From assembly GCA_024734555.1 (NCBI GenBank), contig JANPWX010000452.1:1855150-1919149 (forward strand): a DNA stretch of 64,000 nt, read 5' to 3'. Below, piece after piece: positions 27,891-47,699 of the stretch (the stretch's first letter is position 1; the number at the start of each line of letters is the position of its first letter). The stretch comes from Trochalopteron elliotii (lineage: Eukaryota; Chordata; Aves; Passeriformes; Leiothrichidae). Under the pieces are notes generated by a model. That model saw only the letters and a program-made list of their open reading frames with translations. It ran no database searches and was not told where the DNA came from. The position numbers and the translations under genes were made by a program.

Positions 27891-27996
27891 TTACATAATA
27901 GATGTCTAGGATCAAATCAACCTTGTTGTTTTATCAGTCTTCATCCTCATGTTTGTTTATTCTTTATATAATAGACATCTAGGATCAAATCAACTT
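27891..27996. repeat. diverged direct repeat, about 32 bp, period 73
   Basis: The copies at 27891-27922 and 27964-27996 share ATAATAGA-x-x-TCTAGGATCAAATCAAC with few mismatches. They lie in the first COPB1 intron. This may be a local duplication or part of an unrecognised interspersed repeat. Confidence 0.6.
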
Positions 27997-28429
27997 TTTT
28001 ATTCTATTTCTTAAGTATTGAAAAATGCTCAAGCTTGAGCTTGCTTGGCTAATGCTGTGATACCACACTGACAAGCACAGCAAAAAAAGACTGTTTATTA
28101 TTTTGTACTTTCTACAGAAATTGTGTCAAAATAAATCATCTTTTATTGATATTAACTGTCTGGAAGTCTTAGACTCCCTTTTCTCATCAAATGGGCACCC
28201 AGAGAACCTCACCCTGAACAGGCAGCAGGGAAGTTGTGCTGAGCTGCCTCTTTCCACACAACAAAACAACTCACATTAATCAGCACCACAACCACCCCAA
28301 AAAATAACTGGAATACAGATTTTTAAGGAAACTCTCCCCTTTCCACTATGAATTCTGTATCTTAAGGCTTAGATCACTCAACCTTGTTGCTTACAAATAT
28401 CTGCATAAACCACTTGTTCATGAAATGAC

Positions 28430-28530
28430 TGGATGTGGCACCTAGTGCCATGCTCTAGTTGACAAAGGTGGTGATCAGTCAAAGGTTGGATTTGATGATC
28501 TCAGAGGTCTTTCCCAACTGTTTTCTTGCC
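28430..28530 (+). mobile_element. CR1 LINE 3' fragment
   Basis: The sequence contains ACTGGATGTGGCACCTAGTG, GTTGACAAAGGTGGTGATC and GGTTGGATTTGATGATCTCA, typical of the 3' end of chicken-repeat-1 elements read in the sense direction. It is a truncated, decayed copy in the first COPB1 intron. Confidence 0.8.
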
Positions 28531-28947
28531 TCATAGCAGCTTTTCTGCTTACTTTTCCTATGCTGTTACCCAGAACTCCTGCCTCAAAGCCCTGCAGCCA
28601 GCACCTTCACCTACTAGAACAACTCAGCCCATAAAGGAGATCCTTGTGAAAGCAGGGCAGGTATCTTTACTCATGCAAAGACCTCAGATGTAGAAATTTC
28701 CAAAATCACGACCCAACATGTCTCTGAAGTGTGATAAATGAGTGCACTTTGGGCTCTGAAAAGCAGCAGTGAAAAACAACTCTCCCAAAACACAGAGCTG
28801 GGAGAGCTGGCAGGGAGAACCACCAGCCAGTTTTCCTCCTTGCAAGGCACAAAGCCTTGGAATTAGTCTGATCGCTGAGAGTCCACACGGACACAGATGT
28901 AGGTGCTGCTTTAGCTCTCCAGCAATAATATCTCTGTCACCTCTAGT

Positions 28948-29140
28948 GAGTCACAGAATGGTTTGGGTCGGAAAGGACCTTAAAGATGCATTCATTCCAA
29001 CCCCCTGCCGTGGGCAGGGGCACCTTCCACCAGACCAGGCTGCTCAGAGCCCCATCCAGCCTGGCCAGGAACACTTCCAGAGATGGGGCATCCACAGCGT
29101 CTCTGGGCAACCTGTGCCAGAGCCTCGGCACCCAAGGCAA
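28948..29140 (-). mobile_element. CR1 LINE 3' fragment
   Basis: It begins TCACAGAATGGTTTGGGTCG and continues with AAAGGACCTTAAAGA, CCCCCTGCCGTGGGCAGGG and CATCCAGCCTGGCC, the reverse complement of a CR1 3' end. It is 5'-truncated and lies in the first COPB1 intron, about 300 bases from the CpG island. Confidence 0.88.
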
Positions 29141-29578
29141 TCAATCGAAAGTGACCGAGTTTGTAGAGCCCAGGAGGACAAAAAGCCACGCCTGTTCGCC
29201 ACCTACATCCCCGGGGAGCCTTAGGAACGGGGAGCACCTTATAAACCAAACAATGCACCCTTTTACTGATGCAGAACTATAATACAGAGCATTCAAAGCA
29301 CTTACTAAAAAATCCCGACAAACTTAGAGCCAGCTGAGGGGCATTTCTCCCTTAATGTCCCAGTTCCTACTTCCAGTCCAAACCCGGGCATTTTAAGCTA
29401 TGAGGCAAAACTTCCCACATCGCCCTAGTCCGCCTGCCCTTGTCCCGAGCAAACCCTGAGCCTCGCTGCCCTCTCCGCGCCACAAACCCTCCCACAGCCG
29501 CCCCGCGCCCCCGGGGCCCTGCCGGGGGTCACCGGGAAGATGCCGCCGGGGCCCTGAGGCCTCGGGCCTTGCGGCAGC

Positions 29579-29673
29579 NNNNNNNNNNNNNNNNNNNNNN
29601 NNNNNNNNNNNNNNNNNNNNNNNNNNNNNNNNNNNNNNNNNNNNNNNNNNNNNNNNNNNNNNNNNNNNNNNNN
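29579..29673. other. assembly gap (95 N)
   Basis: A run of undetermined bases sits inside the COPB1 CpG island. Flanking sequence is extremely GC-rich on both sides, the usual reason for dropout. Part of exon 1 or its splice donor may be missing. Confidence 0.99.
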
Positions 29674-29729
29674 GTCGGGCCGGTCCCGGTGCGGAGCTGA
29701 GCCCGCGGCGCTGCCGCTCCGGCGATGGC

Positions 29730-29737
29730 TGACGTGG
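29730..29737 (+). promoter_or_regulatory. COPB1: UPRE-like motif TGACGTGG
   Basis: TGACGTGG in the COPB1 CpG island equals the core unfolded-protein-response element bound by ATF6/XBP1. COPI genes are part of the secretory capacity programme, so the location makes sense. The match is exact but short; binding is inferred. Confidence 0.4.
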
Positions 29738-29860
29738 AGCCGCGCCCGCCCCGGCCACATCGCGCGTACGGCAGCCGCGGCGGGACACGCTTCCCGCCAG
29801 CGCGAAAGGGGCGGTGCTGCCGCGCGAGGGGGAAGGCGGAGCGAGGAGGGGCTGCCCCCG

Positions 29861-29868
29861 TGACGTCA
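29861..29868. promoter_or_regulatory. COPB1: palindromic CRE TGACGTCA
   Basis: A perfect full-site cAMP response element (CREB/ATF family) lies at the upstream edge of the COPB1 CpG island, in context CCCCGTGACGTCACCGG. Full CRE sites inside CpG-island promoters are commonly functional. It lies 124 bases from the UPRE-like motif. Confidence 0.5.
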
Positions 29869-29949
29869 CCGGCCCGAGGACAGCGGGGTTTTCCCGCGAG
29901 GGGGGACCGGGGAGCCCCGGGATGCGGGAAAACAGCGGGAAACAGCGGC

Positions 29950-30680
29950 CGAAAGTGAGAGTAAAACCGATAGATCGATCGATAGATCGATAGCAATTCG
30001 CTAGATAACAACTAAGGACAGTAAAAGGGGGGTGGGAAATGGTAAAAATAAATAAGAAAACAAATAAACGGGTGGAAAATAAAGTATTTGGGGGAAATTA
30101 GTAAGGAACTGGAAAATAGATTATGGGAAATGAATAAAGAAAAGTGTACCTAAATAAGGGAAAAACAAAAGGAGGGAAAACGGGGGTGGGGTGGTAATTA
30201 GAATTAGAACAATTAGAACAACAAAACACAATAAAAGGGGGTGGGAAATGATAAAAATAAATAAGGAAACAAATAAACGGGTGGAAAATAAAAGTATTTG
30301 GGGGAAATTAGTAAGGAACTGGAAAATTGATTATGGAAGTGAATAAAGAAGAGGGTACATAAATAAATAAGGGAAAAAACAAAGGGAGGGAAAACGGGCG
30401 GGTGATAAACAAGGGAAAAGAAAAAAGCAATGGGTGCGAGAAACAAAGGGAGAGAAAAGAAAAATGGGAAGTGGAAAAACAAGGAGGGGGAAGCAAGGGG
30501 AAGGAAAAAACCAATGGGAAAAATAAATAATTAAGGAAAAAACATAAATAATGGTGAGAAAGTAATTAAGGGGGAAAATGAATCAGTAAGAGGGGAAATG
30601 TGAGTAGAGGAGGCAAATAAATAAATAAGGAGGAAATAAATAGAAAATAGGGAAAAACCAGAATAAAGATAAATTTAGGA
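29950..30680. repeat. purine-rich tract with 210-bp tandem duplication
   Basis: For about 730 bases the plus strand is mostly A and G (for example GGAAAATAAAG, GGGGGAAATTAG, AGGGAAAAACAAA). Within it, 30022-30185 is repeated at 30232-30397 with small indels (period 210). It is preceded by a GATC/GATA microsatellite at about 29968-29993. It directly abuts the COPB1 promoter and lies in the COPB1-PSMA1 intergenic space. Confidence 0.85.
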
Positions 30681-31634
30681 AATATAAAATCAGCTTTGTC
30701 TAGTGCTTAAAAAGCAAATACACAGCCCTGACATTACTGTTTTGCTATTTTCATGACTGTATGGATTGTATGGATTCAATACAGTATTTAAAGCCTGTTC
30801 AAAAAAGCACCATGACTTATTAAGTTTTGTTTAATTAATAAATATTAATAAATTATTAATCTGCAAGTTTCAGGCCTTTTTTTTTAAGTACAGTGAGCAG
30901 GCTATGTGGGTCCATCCTAGAAGGTTGTTGTCATTTGCAATGCAATTATTGGGGAGAATAACTATATTAGAATACTCCGACATAGAAAATGGAAAAGACT
31001 GAGCTCATTTTGCTTAAAATACAGCATCACACCCAGGAAACACCAATTAACCAGGCTTCTCTGGCAGATGACCCTGAGGAAGTCACTGTTAGTCCCAAAT
31101 TTTGTGGCGTTCAGCTTAAATCCAAAGAGCACCAGGTGCAGAACAAGCTGAAGAACAAAGCCCTGGAGAATCAGTTTGTTCAGCAGCAAGGCAGAGACTC
31201 CATAGTTCAGCTCAGGAGACCTGTAATGGGAACTTCTGGTGGAGTTTTGTTACTCCAATTCAGCCCCCAGTGAGCTAAAAGCCCTGTTCTGCCCAAGGCT
31301 GGCTGATGGCTCTAAGGAAACACAGAATTCTAAAAGAGCTGGGGTTGACTGAATCTCCCCCAAAAACCTGACCACAAGCTGGTTGTCAGCTTTGTGCTTC
31401 TTCAGCCTCATAACCACAAATGCCTTTTCAGCTGGGACAAGCTGACACAGGGAAATGCTATTCCCTGTTTATTCCATGACTATTTTGTGGTTTCATAGGC
31501 ATTTCAGGATCCTCTCAGTTCAACACAGTGAGCAAACTCTTGACAAATGGTCAAACACACACAATGGCACCTTGATATGACACTGGTACTTGAGAATAGC
31601 TGTTTCTTCAGACTAAAAAAAACCACAAACTCAC
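30680..31634. other. COPB1-PSMA1 intergenic spacer
   Basis: No supported gene. An open frame at 30989-31273 (plus) has a Lys/Gln-rich protein with no family I recognise and no promoter or splice context. Sequence is otherwise ordinary AT-rich spacer between the PSMA1 poly(A) signal and the purine tract. Confidence 0.6.
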
Positions 31635-31654
31635 AGCAGACTCCAAGAAAGTCA

Positions 31655-31660
31655 TTTATT
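31655..31660 (-). terminator. PSMA1: probable PSMA1 polyadenylation signal
   Basis: TTTATT on the plus strand is AATAAA on the minus strand, 281 bases beyond the PSMA1 stop. The 3' UTR would end near 31,630-31,645. A GGTT/CTTT simple repeat (about 31,797-31,826) lies in this 3' UTR. Confidence 0.65.
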
Positions 31661-31940
31661 TCCACTTGTCCTTACGAGTTAAAGACAGTATCTTTTCTTT
31701 ACAAAACAGTATCATGTACTATTTAGAAAATGATTACACCTTCCTTGTCCAAGCAGTTACACCCAGATATGTCCTCCTGTCTATCTTTTAAGGATAGGTG
31801 GGTTGGTTGGTTGGTTTCTTTCTTTACCAGCAATCCTCAGAATGTAGCGTCAGAATGCATATATAGGTGAGGATAAAGTTACCAGCAAATGGAAAACGTT
31901 CCTGGATAATTATACATTAAGAGAGGAACTCATCCACCAC

Positions 31941-40032
<8,092 letters not shown>

Positions 40033-40121
40033 CCTGCAGCTTCCCGGCGGCGGCGGCGGCTCCGGGCGGCGCGGGGCAGCGAGCGCTCCGGGATGGGAGC
40101 AGGCAGGCAGCGCCAGTGGCT

Positions 40122-40132
40122 CGCCGAGTCAT
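40122..40132 (-). promoter_or_regulatory. PSMA1: antioxidant-response/CNC-sMaf-type element
   Basis: The minus strand reads ATGACTCGGCG, matching RTGACNNNGCR. The core TGACTCGGC is at 40131-40123, about 91 bases upstream of the ATG. NRF1 (NFE2L1) and NRF2 bind such sites with small Maf proteins, and NRF1 controls the coordinated proteasome bounce-back response. The motif is exact; occupancy is inferred. Confidence 0.55.
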
Positions 40133-40189
40133 CGATGGGCCGCACCTGCGCACTGACGCTGAGGGGAGGGGGCTCGTTAAACGCCGTTT

Positions 40190-43100
40190 TGAATTACCTA
40201 ATTTGTTTTGTTATTTTTAAGCTTTCTGATGAATTAAAAAAAAAAACAAACAACTTTATTTGGTTGGGAAATGACTTCCTTTCCTCACGGTTTTTGTGTG
40301 GGAACAGGATATATAAACATTTTATTAAGCGAGTTGAACAGCTTTCAGGTCTCACGGAGCTTGCAGTAAATATTCCCGCAGCCTCTCCTCGAATGCCATT
40401 CCCCAATAACTTCCTACAGCAATAAGGGACTCCCTAAAGCTCCATTTACTCCGCCTACGGCAACAGAACAACACACAGACATTTCCTCTCATTTTGGCAA
40501 AACCGCGTTAGTTCTGATGGAGCGCTAAACCACGCCAAGACTCCCCATTGTTCTGTTTTTGTATTGCCAGCAATGTCAGCAGCCGCGATTTTAGCGATAA
40601 AAAGGCAGGGTTGAAGAACTTCTCGGAGAATATTGGTAATTGCAGCATTCATGAAGAACCTTTCGGAAGCTGCACGAACTGTTGCAGGTTTATTAAATAA
40701 CAACTGAAGTGTTTTCCCGAGTAGTCTTTCCCCCTTTATTAGACGGCTAGAACAAAATCTAGTCAAAGCCGAACTCACCAGATGTCCAGCTATTAAAAAT
40801 TTATTCCAAAGCAAAGAGGTTGGGATCACGTGGCAGCAGGAAGGGTGGCAGGGGACGGAGTTCCTGGTGCTGCAGGGCTGCACAACTGCTCCCTATTCCC
40901 AAGGCAGCAGTACAAGAGGATGCCGGAGGCAGGAATAATCTCTAGAACGGGGAAATGCTTACCGTGGGAGGAAGTCATTCACTTCCTTCTGGATGCTCCT
41001 TCTTGCCCTTTAGGCTCAGAACGAGACCTCTACAGGCAGGGCTAAAGCCGGAGAGTTGGAGGTGTATTTCTGATTTCATCTCAGTGTGCTGATGTTAAAG
41101 AACACCCAGCCTATTCCACCTCGAAGTGTTTGAGCCGAGGGTGTAAGGTGTCGATTCAGAAGGTTAGAAAGGCGAAATCAACAAGGCAAAATCAAATAGC
41201 TCTTTTTCACGTAACAAAGGCATCACACCAGAAAGAAAGGATTTTGCATACATTACAAATGTAATTGCAGAGCGAAAAAGTGAAAGACGAGCAGCAGTCA
41301 ATATATTTCATCAAGACTTCACAATACAAAAGAGCACAAAATTGAAAAGTAAAGCTAAAACTATCCTTACATTTAAATGAACTACTTATTAGAAAATCTG
41401 AGTTAGGAGAAAATAAAATTTTCTCCCTTTTATATTCACAGTTGGCAACCTGATGACCAGGATGACTTTGAGCAGTGAACACACAATTGATAGCTCTATG
41501 AAAACAACTTCAGTGCTCAGTAATGTCCAAGTTAAAAGTAAGGAATGATTAGGAAGGGGAACAAAACATAAATCATTGCTGTGCCACTGTATAAATCCAT
41601 ACTGCATCTGACACCGTTGAACACTGGCCATGACTCTGTTTCCCACCTTGAAATGATGTGGCACTGGGAAAAGTAGAAAGAAGGATTCAAATTATGGAAT
41701 AACTTCATATAAAGGGTGACAGTAAAAAGTAGAAGTCCTCAGTCTAAATAACAGATAAACGAGGAAAGGCTTTGAACTGTTGCCAAATCACAGCTGGAAC
41801 AGAGATGCTGAATAGATTCAATGCTTTTCTCTGTCCTGCAGCTCTGATACGGGGTGTCATTAAAAGCAGCAGGTTCAGGCCAAGCCAAGGGGGTACTTCT
41901 GAATCATGTCACACCTGTGCTGTGGAAACCTCTGCCCCTGAACACATCATGGTGTTTTGGTCATGTATTGAGAGAGTGACTGGACAAATTCACAGACTAA
42001 ACAACCTTCCAAGCCACCAATGCTGCTGCTACAGTGTTTGAGCTAAGTGCAGCAGTGAAAGCATAGCTAACCTAAAACACACATATACAGTCTCAAGAGA
42101 AACTAATGAGGCTGTTTTATTCTATGCTGTGTTTCCAGCAGAGTTATAAACAGCATCTGACATCTGAGCGATGACAGGCATTGCTCTGCAGAGATTAATG
42201 TACAGCAACTGAAAGGCAAGGCCATTATGCCTCTGCTTCTGCTGATTCACAGGAGGAAACAACATTCCTGCAAGTCCCCTTTTGGGATACCACTCACCAT
42301 CAGCCCACATTAACCCCTGTGTGCTATGCTCCTGTAGTTAGATGGAGTTTTTTGGCAGAAGATTGGCTCCTCTGAGGTCAGTGGCAGCACTCTGGGAGCA
42401 CTCCCAGGGGCTGCACGTTGTGCTGCTTAGGCACAGCAGATTGCCAAAGAATGAAGAAAGAAATCTGTTGTGCCAGAGTAAGAGAGACTGAATGAAGGCA
42501 GCGACTCCATCCCCTTGGAGAAGGGGAAGGATAGATCCCAGAGAGCTCACAGAGCCACTCCTGTCAGATGGACAAGTGCTTGCCCACAAATAGCAGTGCT
42601 GTCATAATGCGTTCAGGACTGAGCATTTTGACTAAGTTATTTTGAGAACTGTCTTACTGCCTTGACAATGTGAACAGTCCATATTTGGATTTAATACAGG
42701 TAAGAGATTTCCTTCATTAATAGATATATGGTGGCAAGACTACTTAATTAGAAGCCTTGGTATATGACATGCGTAATATTTGATGACATTTTCATCAAGT
42801 AGGTTAAGGCTAAAAATAAAAATTTGACAGCTGCTATAAATGTACATACTTGTCTTTAGAATAATTTAAAGATGATCTCAAAAGTTCTTACAAGGAAAAA
42901 AAAATCTATCATTTTGTATTAATTTTGTAAATAGGAAAAAAAAATCTCTATATAAAATACACCAGATTTCTTTCCTATTCTTTTGCTGGCACGTTAGTAG
43001 AGGTGTAGACATTTCAGTCTCTATGACAAACTTGCATTCATGTTGCTGAAGGCATTTTTTACCATTTTTAAATGGTAAAATTTTCTGACCAATTTAAATC

Positions 43101-46100
43101 ACTAGAATATTTTGTCACAAAAGACGTTAACTATATGCTTTTTAAAGTCTACTCCTAACTTTTTTTAATCCATAGCTTTTGTGGGCTGATGTCAGTTGAC
43201 CTTTTCAGGACAGGCCTACAGGGCAACTAACCTTGCTTGGTCATCAAAGCTGGCTAGGAAAGACCAGGCAATGCTGAAAGCAGGCTTAAATAATCCCTGT
43301 GGAAAGAGCACTGCAGGAAAGAGTCTGGTTTTTTCTGTCCAGTTCTGGAACAAACAAGGGCACAAGGTTCAACACAGCAGAGCTGCTGTAGCATAGCCTG
43401 GTCATGGAAATAGTTTTTATTTGTAGGTTCTTGTTTGAATAGAACAAAAATATAGTTAGAGATAAATTTAAATGGATATTATTGCTAGCTATTTCTAGGA
43501 CGTGAAATTTATTTCTTCACACTGAGTGAGGAAGAGTTTCTGTATAATATGCTTTTATTGTACAAGAAAAATGCATTTTGAGCTGTAAATTGCTTGCTAC
43601 CCTAGAAGTTATGATTTAAACAGCATACACAAAATTGTCTGAGTCATCAAAATACAACTGAAGAATTATTATCATAATTTATGGAGAATTATGAAAGATA
43701 TTGTTGCAGTTACCAGAAAATCTGCTAAGCTTTTTTTTTCAATGAAAAAGAATGGCAGTTATTAAGTTTCTGTGGATAAAAGATCCATTTCAGTGGGCAT
43801 ATAGCTGCATAAGCTCTTTCAAATATATTAACTGCTCTGTTGATTCATATTGTTGGAACTATTTTTTGAGTATAGCTGAATCAAAACCAAAGCATCATCA
43901 AACCTTCAGCAGTGGATATATAACATTTTGAGACAGAATGGTGAACAGATCCACAAATAAACACTATCTCAGGTTCAAAATTCCTCCCTATGGAAGAGTC
44001 ATCACAGATAGGAAATAACAGCATGGCACAGAAATAAAGCCATGAGACCACTAATGGATCCCATTTCCTTACCACTGACACTGTTGTCATATTAAATTAA
44101 TGACTAGACAAAGTATTACCTTCTTACTTATGCATTTATATGCCATAAATATTTTACAACGAGTGCTCATATGTAGATCACACAATAAAATGTTCACAAT
44201 ATTTTTGCCACATCCACTATTGCCAAAAATTTCTGCTTGAAAAGTAGAAAGACATTCACATAAAGAAACAAATTTTCCAGAGGATATTAAAATAAAAAAA
44301 AAGAAAGAAAAAAGAGAGAGAGAAAAGGCCCTAGGAATGACGTTCTATCCATGGCAAAGCATTAAGGATTTATGTGACACTTCTCTTTACAGGCATTTTC
44401 ACGTTCTGTGGGAGAGTTAAACATTGTGATAGTCAGTTACTGTTTAGGCAATGGTTCTGGTATTTGTAGACCACATTTTTTAAAAAGTGACTCAGCCTAT
44501 TCTTACTGTGGATTCAGTTTTTGATTAGGAAAGACAACAATAGAGAATTAATATGCAGGAAAAATAGATGTTTGAGTAGGCTTTAGTCTTAAAAATCCTG
44601 CTGTAATCAGCCAGATTTTTTTTTTTTTTTACTTTTTGCCAAGCTCCTAATTTTGCTACATGGATTTTAACAGCTTTGCTGTCATGCATATCCCAGTTTT
44701 CATAGAACAAATTTTGTTTGGCACTGTCATCCCTGTTGCATGTATTCCTAAACTAACAACAATGCAAGCAGAAATTTAAGCCTGTCCTGACAAATGTGAG
44801 AGAGCTTCTGGCACTGCTGTGTCTGTTGTCTGCGATAATTCTGACAGATCACGGAGCTCAGACACTGCATCACACATGCTTAAATTATGAAAAAATTCCA
44901 TTGATGTAAGGATAATTCTAAATCCAGAGAATTTGGCGCAACCCTTGGCTTCTGTGCCTGCTCCCTGGAAGGATTCAGTGATGGGCCAAAAGGGCTCTAA
45001 ATGAATTCCAGACCACCTTGATGTAACGCTGCCTTGAATTTTGTGAGTGAGTATCTAAAAGCCTCTGCATTAGTTATTAGCATATCACTGTAGAGTCACA
45101 CATCTGCACGTCTGGTTTTCATTTTAAGAAGTATGTATCAAATAAATTTGTGACTACAGATGTCTCATTCACAACAGATTCCATGGCATGAAAATATTTT
45201 TAAGCTGTGTTTATCACATCATTAAGTGAATGGGAATAATGATTATTCAGACAAAAGTTGTTCCCAAATGAAAGGTTTCAAACTTGGAGCACAGAAATTT
45301 AAAAAAAAAAAAAAAATAGGCTGTGAAATCAGAAGACTATTCCTGCATTTATATAGACCCTTTCAACTGTGTTATAATACTTTATAAACACAAGGAAGAT
45401 GTTTTCCAGGTTAGAAATTGAATACATGCCTTAGGATTTTGAAGTGATAGAGGCTACCAAATTTTTGTTATGCAATTCAAAATGCATTATGGCAATACAA
45501 TTTCCAGAAAGCCCTGGACACCTTCTTGCCTCACAGTGAACAGTGAATATGAATAGATTTGTATTTCTTTCTGTATTGCACAAAATCACGAGTGAAAGTT
45601 ACAAAATAATCTCCTCTCAAACAGAATGCTCCTTTTATCAAATTCTGTATTCTCACTATTACCTTTACACAATACTCAGCATGTTACTTAGATTAGTTTC
45701 AGACAAAAAATACTCTTCTTACCATTAAAGCGAAACACAAAGTTAATTTGTTTAGGATCTTATGCAGAAAATCACTTATACAATGTAATTTGAAGTATTC
45801 CCCGGTGCTGCTTCCCTATCAATAATAACCAAGCTTCCCCCATGTATGTAGCTTGCCTTTTCATATTGTAGTTTTCTTCTGAAGTGATGTCAGTATATAT
45901 TTCTAATGCAAATCAGACTCATTAATCATTCCTTCAGAATATATTCAACCTGGATTTTAAAATCCAGTTTCTGGGTTACACTCTTTAGAGCATTACCAAT
46001 GGGTTGTGTTTTTTTTTACTGACTTACTTCAGTATAGCCACAGTTTCACTTAGATCTTGAATATGTAGTTGGTACTGCCAAATTTAAAACAAATTAGGAA

Positions 46101-47690
46101 AGTATTTAAATATATTTTATTTCTTCTTTTATTGAAAGCTGTTAGCTACATGATTAAAACTCCAAGTTCCATGTCATAACATCTGCCTAGTGAGTTTAAA
46201 AGATTGATCTAGATACACCCTCAGAAACGTGTTAATGAATAGTCTTATGGGTTTTGGCCTAAATCTGATTAGCCACAAAGAAGGAAACAAATTTAAAAAT
46301 AAGTCAGCAATTGACAGTATAACAGCTTCATTATGCACATTTGTATTTTTACAAAGTTTTTAGTAACACAGTATTGTGCAACTGTAGTATACCAGTAAGA
46401 TGACAGCAGTACTTCATTCTTAGGAGGGTTTTACCTCTCCTTTAGCAGACTTGTGAGCATTGGTTAGAAATTGACCAACTTTCTCTGGTTTCTAGCCAGG
46501 GATGAACTCATTATACACTCACTTCTGCAAAGTGAAGTGAATGTCAATTTCACAGAATGTTTCTCAGCTCAGGAAATGCCATTTCTTAATCTGCACTGCT
46601 GCATAAGCATTATCACTGTTTTAAGGTCTTTTCTTGAAATAGTTGATAACTTTTTTAAACGTATATCTATCTTTGCATGTGGTCTTCCATACTTTTTCTT
46701 TCTTAATGCATACTCTTCTAAGATTAGGCTGGGTTATGAATGACCTGTGATGAACATTCACAAGCACTTCAAAGTTCAAGTGACATTTCTAACCACTCCA
46801 AAGTGCTGAGAAACAGAAGAAACAACTATGATATTCAAAACCTACTTGAAAACTAGCAGATAAAGGAGAAAAATATATTAACAAACCCTTCAAGATACAA
46901 TTACTATTGTAGGAACAAAACCAAGGAGGGTACTAGCCAGGAAGTGCAGTGTTAGAAGAGCAGTCAAATAGATTGAGCTGATAGAAGAATCCAGCACCAT
47001 CCAGGAAATAGAGCAGAATTCCTGAGAAGGAGGACAAGGAAAAGAAAGTAGTCTTTTCTGTGTGTCCCATGGAAAATTAAGTCTACTTGGCCAAATACAT
47101 TTGGCTTTTACTTGTTCTTCTATTAATTATGGTATTTCTCTGAAGAGAAAAAAAAAATCACTCTAGGCAGTAAAAAAAAAAAAAAAAGAAAAAGGAAAAA
47201 AAAGACATTAATACATTTTTCTCCTCTAACAATTGATTACAAAAGAGTCTGGAAGCCACTCTGGATTAAAAAACTGGCATTTTCTGTTCACATCCATGGG
47301 AAGAGTCGGTCTTGGTTAACTACATTCCTTGTGGAAAAGTCTCAAGAACATTGGCATGGACTTCCTGCATGTGATATGGATGCTTGACTGACCTAATCTG
47401 TTTCCCAGCTCATTCAAGAACCCGGGCAGATTGCTAGCAAATGAGTCTGATACCTGATATATTTACTTCTGGAGAGGACAGCATACCTCCTTCCCATCTC
47501 GAGTCTCTTGCCAAGGAAGCAAGAGTCTGCTACAAAGACCTGGGAGACTGGGTAGTTAGAAGAACATTCAAATAATAAAGTTCCTCAGACTCAGCCATGA
47601 AAAAAGCCTATACTTTAGAAAAAGACAAAACTTGACTAAACAACCAGTAGAGGAGTAAGTAATTTCCTATCACTTCTGCTTACTTCTGGT
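40190..47690. other. gene-poor AT-rich interval downstream of PSMA1 promoter
   Basis: No exon, RNA gene or intact element was recognised. The interval has only short overlapping frames and low-complexity runs (A/G-rich near 44290-44330, poly-T near 44618, poly-A near 45300 and 47155-47205). By synteny it lies between the PSMA1 promoter and PDE3B. Confidence 0.55.
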
Positions 47691-47699
47691 ATTATGTTC

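Larger units (their letters stand above)
29400..29950 (-). promoter_or_regulatory. COPB1: CpG island, COPB1 promoter and non-coding exon 1
   Basis: Base composition switches abruptly from AT-rich to very GC- and CpG-rich here, 2.3 kb upstream of the COPB1 ATG exon, and back again at about 29,950. It is the only such island upstream of COPB1 and so the expected transcription start. Exon 1 and its donor cannot be placed because 95 bases are unknown. The best visible donor-like site after the gap is CCCG|GTGACC near 29,532, and it is weak. Short open frames in the island look like composition artefacts. Confidence 0.8.

Noticed and set aside
30989..31273. 94-codon plus-strand open frame between COPB1 and PSMA1
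   Set aside because: No recognisable domain, ordinary spacer composition, and no sign of selection visible from one sequence.
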